This document shows positions 5,656-7,194 of a stretch of DNA of 7,194 nt, piece after piece. The notes under the pieces are model-generated. The model did no database searches, was not told the DNA's origin, and saw only the letters and a list, made by a program, of their open reading frames with translations. The stretch's first letter is position 1; every line of letters starts with the position of its first letter. The stretch is from Candidatus Altimarinota bacterium (GTDB lineage: Bacteria > Patescibacteriota > Gracilibacteria > RBG-16-42-10). Position numbers and translations under genes: made by a program. The stretch is from positions 1-7,194 of the forward strand of contig JAGNZB010000063.1 of assembly GCA_017984655.1 (NCBI GenBank), read 5' to 3'.

Positions 5656-6123
5656 ATGCAAAAGATCACCCCGTTTTTGTGGTTCAATGATCAGGCAGAG
5701 GAAGCAATGCAGTTTTATACGTCAGTGTTCAAGAATGCTAAGGCTGGCACAGTCACTCGTTATGGTGAGGGTGGTCCAGCGCCGGCAGGGTCGGTAATGT
5801 CGGCGACATTTACCCTCGAGGGCCAAGAGTTTTTCGCTCTCAATGGTGGTCCTCACTACCAATTCACCCCAGCGATCTCATTCTTCGTTAGTTGTGAGAA
5901 TCAGGAGGAGATTGATCAATTGTGGAGAAAGCTCTCCGCTGATCCTAGTGCAGAGCAGTGTGGTTGGCTCAAAGACAAATTCGGTCTCTCATGGCAGATC
6001 ATCCCCAGCAATCTCAGTCAGCTACTTGGTCAGCAGGACCCTGAGAAAGCGAAAAAAGTGATGATGGCAATGATGCAGATGAAAAAGATCGATATTGCGG
6101 CACTTCAACAAGCAGCTCAGTAA
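5656..6123 (+). CDS. PhnB-like VOC superfamily protein
   Basis: This 155-residue protein matches the PhnB-like branch of the vicinal oxygen chelate (glyoxalase) fold, often labelled 3-demethylubiquinone-9 3-methyltransferase in databases although that activity is not shown for most members. Visible signatures in order: KITPFLWFNDQAEEAMQFY (3-21), SVFKNAK (23-29), SATFTLEGQEFFALNGGP (49-66), AISFFVSCENQEEIDQLW (73-90), QCGWLKDKFGLSWQIIP (101-117), and the C-terminal helix MMQMKKIDIAALQQA (139-153). Length and motif set are complete. The actual substrate is unknown; ubiquinone synthesis should not be inferred. The ATG at 5656 directly precedes the conserved start of the fold. It lies 68 bases after the ACT-domain gene and 29 bases before the SPFH gene, with no terminator in between, so a shared transcript with the latter is likely. 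Confidence 0.93.
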   Translation: MQKITPFLWFNDQAEEAMQFYTSVFKNAKAGTVTRYGEGGPAPAGSVMSATFTLEGQEFFALNGGPHYQFTPAISFFVSCENQEEIDQLWRKLSADPSAEQCGWLKDKFGLSWQIIPSNLSQLLGQQDPEKAKKVMMAMMQMKKIDIAALQQAAQ

Positions 6124-6152
6124 TGTACTCTTACTAATTTACTTTTTATTTT

Positions 6153-6947
6153 ATGGCAGAACAATTTCGCTTCCGGTTCATGCATGGTGTAGCAATTGTG
6201 ATTGGTATAGTGGTACTCGTGACTGTACTCTCGACGTTTACCATTGTTGGTCCTGGGCAAAAGGGCGTGGTGATGAATTGGGGACAAGTGCAACCAGTCG
6301 TGCTCAATGAAGGTTTGCATTGGTTGATACCATTTGTGCAAAAAGTAGAGCAAGTCTCAGCTCGTGTTCTCAAAAATGATGTGGAAGCCAATGCTGCATC
6401 CAAAGATCTGCAAGAGGTCAATGTCGAGATCGCTATCAACTGGCATCTCCTGCCAGACAGAGTGAGTGATGTTTACCGCAATATCGGTAATGTTGACGAA
6501 GTATTCGAAAGGATCGTCTCCTCTCGTGTCGCTGAAGAAGTCAAAGCTGTCACTGCAGGCTACAATGCCGAAGAACTGATCACCAAGCGCCAAGAGCTAA
6601 AGTCGACAATCGAGCGCGAACTTGCCCAGTCACTCCTGATCCAGCATTTGATTTTGGACAATCTCTCGATCGTCAATATCGATTTCTCTGATGATTTCAA
6701 CAAAGCAATTGAACAAAAGCAGGTAGCAGAGCAGAACTCTAAGCGTGCTGAGTATGTTGCCAAGCAAGCAGCACAAGAAGCCCAGGCTGCGATCAATATT
6801 GCCAAGGGACAAGCAGAATCACAACGACTACAGCAAGAAGCACTGGATGACAAAATCCTCCAGAAATTATGGATCGACAAATGGAACGGTGTCCTCCCTC
6901 AATACATGAGCAGCAGCATGCCAGTACCATTCAAAGTCACTCCATAA
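6153..6947 (+). CDS. SPFH/prohibitin-family membrane-anchored protein
   Basis: Prohibitin-type SPFH proteins form large ring or cage assemblies on membranes and are linked to membrane organisation and proteolysis control. The 264 residues show one N-terminal membrane helix (about 12-31), then IVGPGQKGVVMNWGQVQPVVLNEG (31-54; key part VGPGQKGVVMNWG) and GLHWLIPFVQKVEQVSAR (54-71), the hallmark start of the SPFH domain. The domain continues through VEIAINWHL (91-99), EELITKRQELKSTIEREL (140-157) and LSIVNIDFSDDFNKAIEQKQ (171-190). Residues 185-235 are an Ala/Gln/Glu-rich coiled coil. The C-terminus, LWIDKWNGVLPQYMSSS, resembles other bacterial and phage prohibitins. The ATG at 6153 puts a short basic segment before the membrane helix. 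No Shine-Dalgarno: the ATG follows a T-rich run. It is the last gene before a strong terminator. No protease or NfeD-type partner is visible in the window. Confidence 0.92.
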   Translation: MAEQFRFRFMHGVAIVIGIVVLVTVLSTFTIVGPGQKGVVMNWGQVQPVVLNEGLHWLIPFVQKVEQVSARVLKNDVEANAASKDLQEVNVEIAINWHLLPDRVSDVYRNIGNVDEVFERIVSSRVAEEVKAVTAGYNAEELITKRQELKSTIERELAQSLLIQHLILDNLSIVNIDFSDDFNKAIEQKQVAEQNSKRAEYVAKQAAQEAQAAINIAKGQAESQRLQQEALDDKILQKLWIDKWNGVLPQYMSSSMPVPFKVTP

Positions 6948-6971
6948 GTCATCCTCAAGGTTTGATACAAG

Positions 6972-7009
6972 AAGAGCACCTCAGAAGACCAAGTCTGGGG
7001 TGCTTTTTT
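6972..7009 (+). terminator. Strong intrinsic terminator after the SPFH gene
   Basis: GCACCTCAGA (6976-6985) pairs along its full length, with one G-U pair, with TCTGGGGTGC (6994-7003) around an 8-base loop, followed by six T (7004-7009). It ends the plus-strand block 25 bases after the SPFH stop. Outer A-T pairs lengthen the stem. Confidence 0.9.
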
Positions 7010-7012
7010 GGG

Positions 7013-7194
7013 TTAAATTAAACAATAGGTTGGAGAAAATAACTTTGAGAGGGTGAGGTTGAAGAGATTGTGGGAATGTTCATGTTCAAATTTAAAGATG
7101 AATTGTTAGATGTAGAGCTGACGATACCGCTTGGAAACACCATGATGAATGGTTCTGAGAATACCTTTCATCATGCCCCAAATGCGTTCAATGG
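7013..7194 (-). pseudogene. ISXO2/IS1595-type transposase remnant with an internal stop, cut by window edge
   Basis: Read on the minus strand from the right edge, the frame gives IERIWGMMKGILRTIHHGVS then KRYRQLYI. This fits the C-terminal part of the DDE domain in ISXO2-like (IS1595 family) transposases, where a catalytic Glu sits in an IExxW..K pattern followed by a conserved H and a Y..EF.FR.N end. A TAA at 7106-7108 cuts the frame exactly where the family would continue. The same frame carries on past it with QFIFKFEHEHSHNLFNL and runs to a second TAA at 7013-7015, which looks like the expected EF.F+.. tail. I therefore read it as an inactivated copy, with either substitutions or a small insertion plus deletion around bases 7102-7108. 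The rest of the element, including the far terminal repeat, lies outside the window; no near-end terminal inverted repeat could be recognised. A sequencing error at the stop is possible. Confidence 0.65.

Overview
The window carries ten complete protein genes, one gene cut by the left edge and a decayed transposase cut by the right edge. The genes are small, single-domain and tightly packed, with no gene-free stretch longer than about 185 bases. Almost no start codon has a recognisable Shine-Dalgarno sequence, and every stop is TAA or TAG. Together with the gene content (VanW, DUF1653, short ACT and prohibitin-type proteins, several with no recognisable function) this suggests a reduced bacterial genome, most likely a Candidate Phyla Radiation (Patescibacteria) member. 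That assignment is inference; no rRNA or other phylogenetic marker is present. The genetic code looks standard.

Layout, left half: a partial NYN-domain (PIN-like) nuclease on + (2-280) converges on a minus-strand class I SAM methyltransferase (390-1112). Next on - come a four-helix membrane protein (1295-1735), closed by a perfect 30-bp palindromic terminator, and a shortened pyroglutamyl-peptidase I (C15) homologue (1839-2309). The latter is divergent from a DUF1653 gene on + (2392-2655), with a small palindrome between them. DUF1653 in turn converges on an unrecognised 115-residue protein (2686-3033, -).

Layout, right half: VanW (3135-4013, -) and AlaX, an alanyl-tRNA editing hydrolase (4101-4835, -), form a minus-strand pair, but VanW seems to have its own promoter with a palindrome right after the -10 box. 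AlaX is divergent from a plus-strand block: a protein with an HTH-like N-terminus and two ACT-like domains (4949-5587), a PhnB-like VOC protein (5656-6123) and an SPFH/prohibitin membrane protein (6153-6947), closed by a strong terminator. An ISXO2/IS1595-type transposase remnant enters from the right edge on -, with a stop codon inside its conserved C-terminal region.

No metabolic pathway is spelled out here. The most suggestive functional link is the divergent pair alaX / ACT-domain protein: an amino-acid-binding-type regulator next to an enzyme that clears mischarged tRNA-Ala. The window is otherwise an ordinary housekeeping/accessory mix, and I see no clear evidence of an undescribed multi-gene system.
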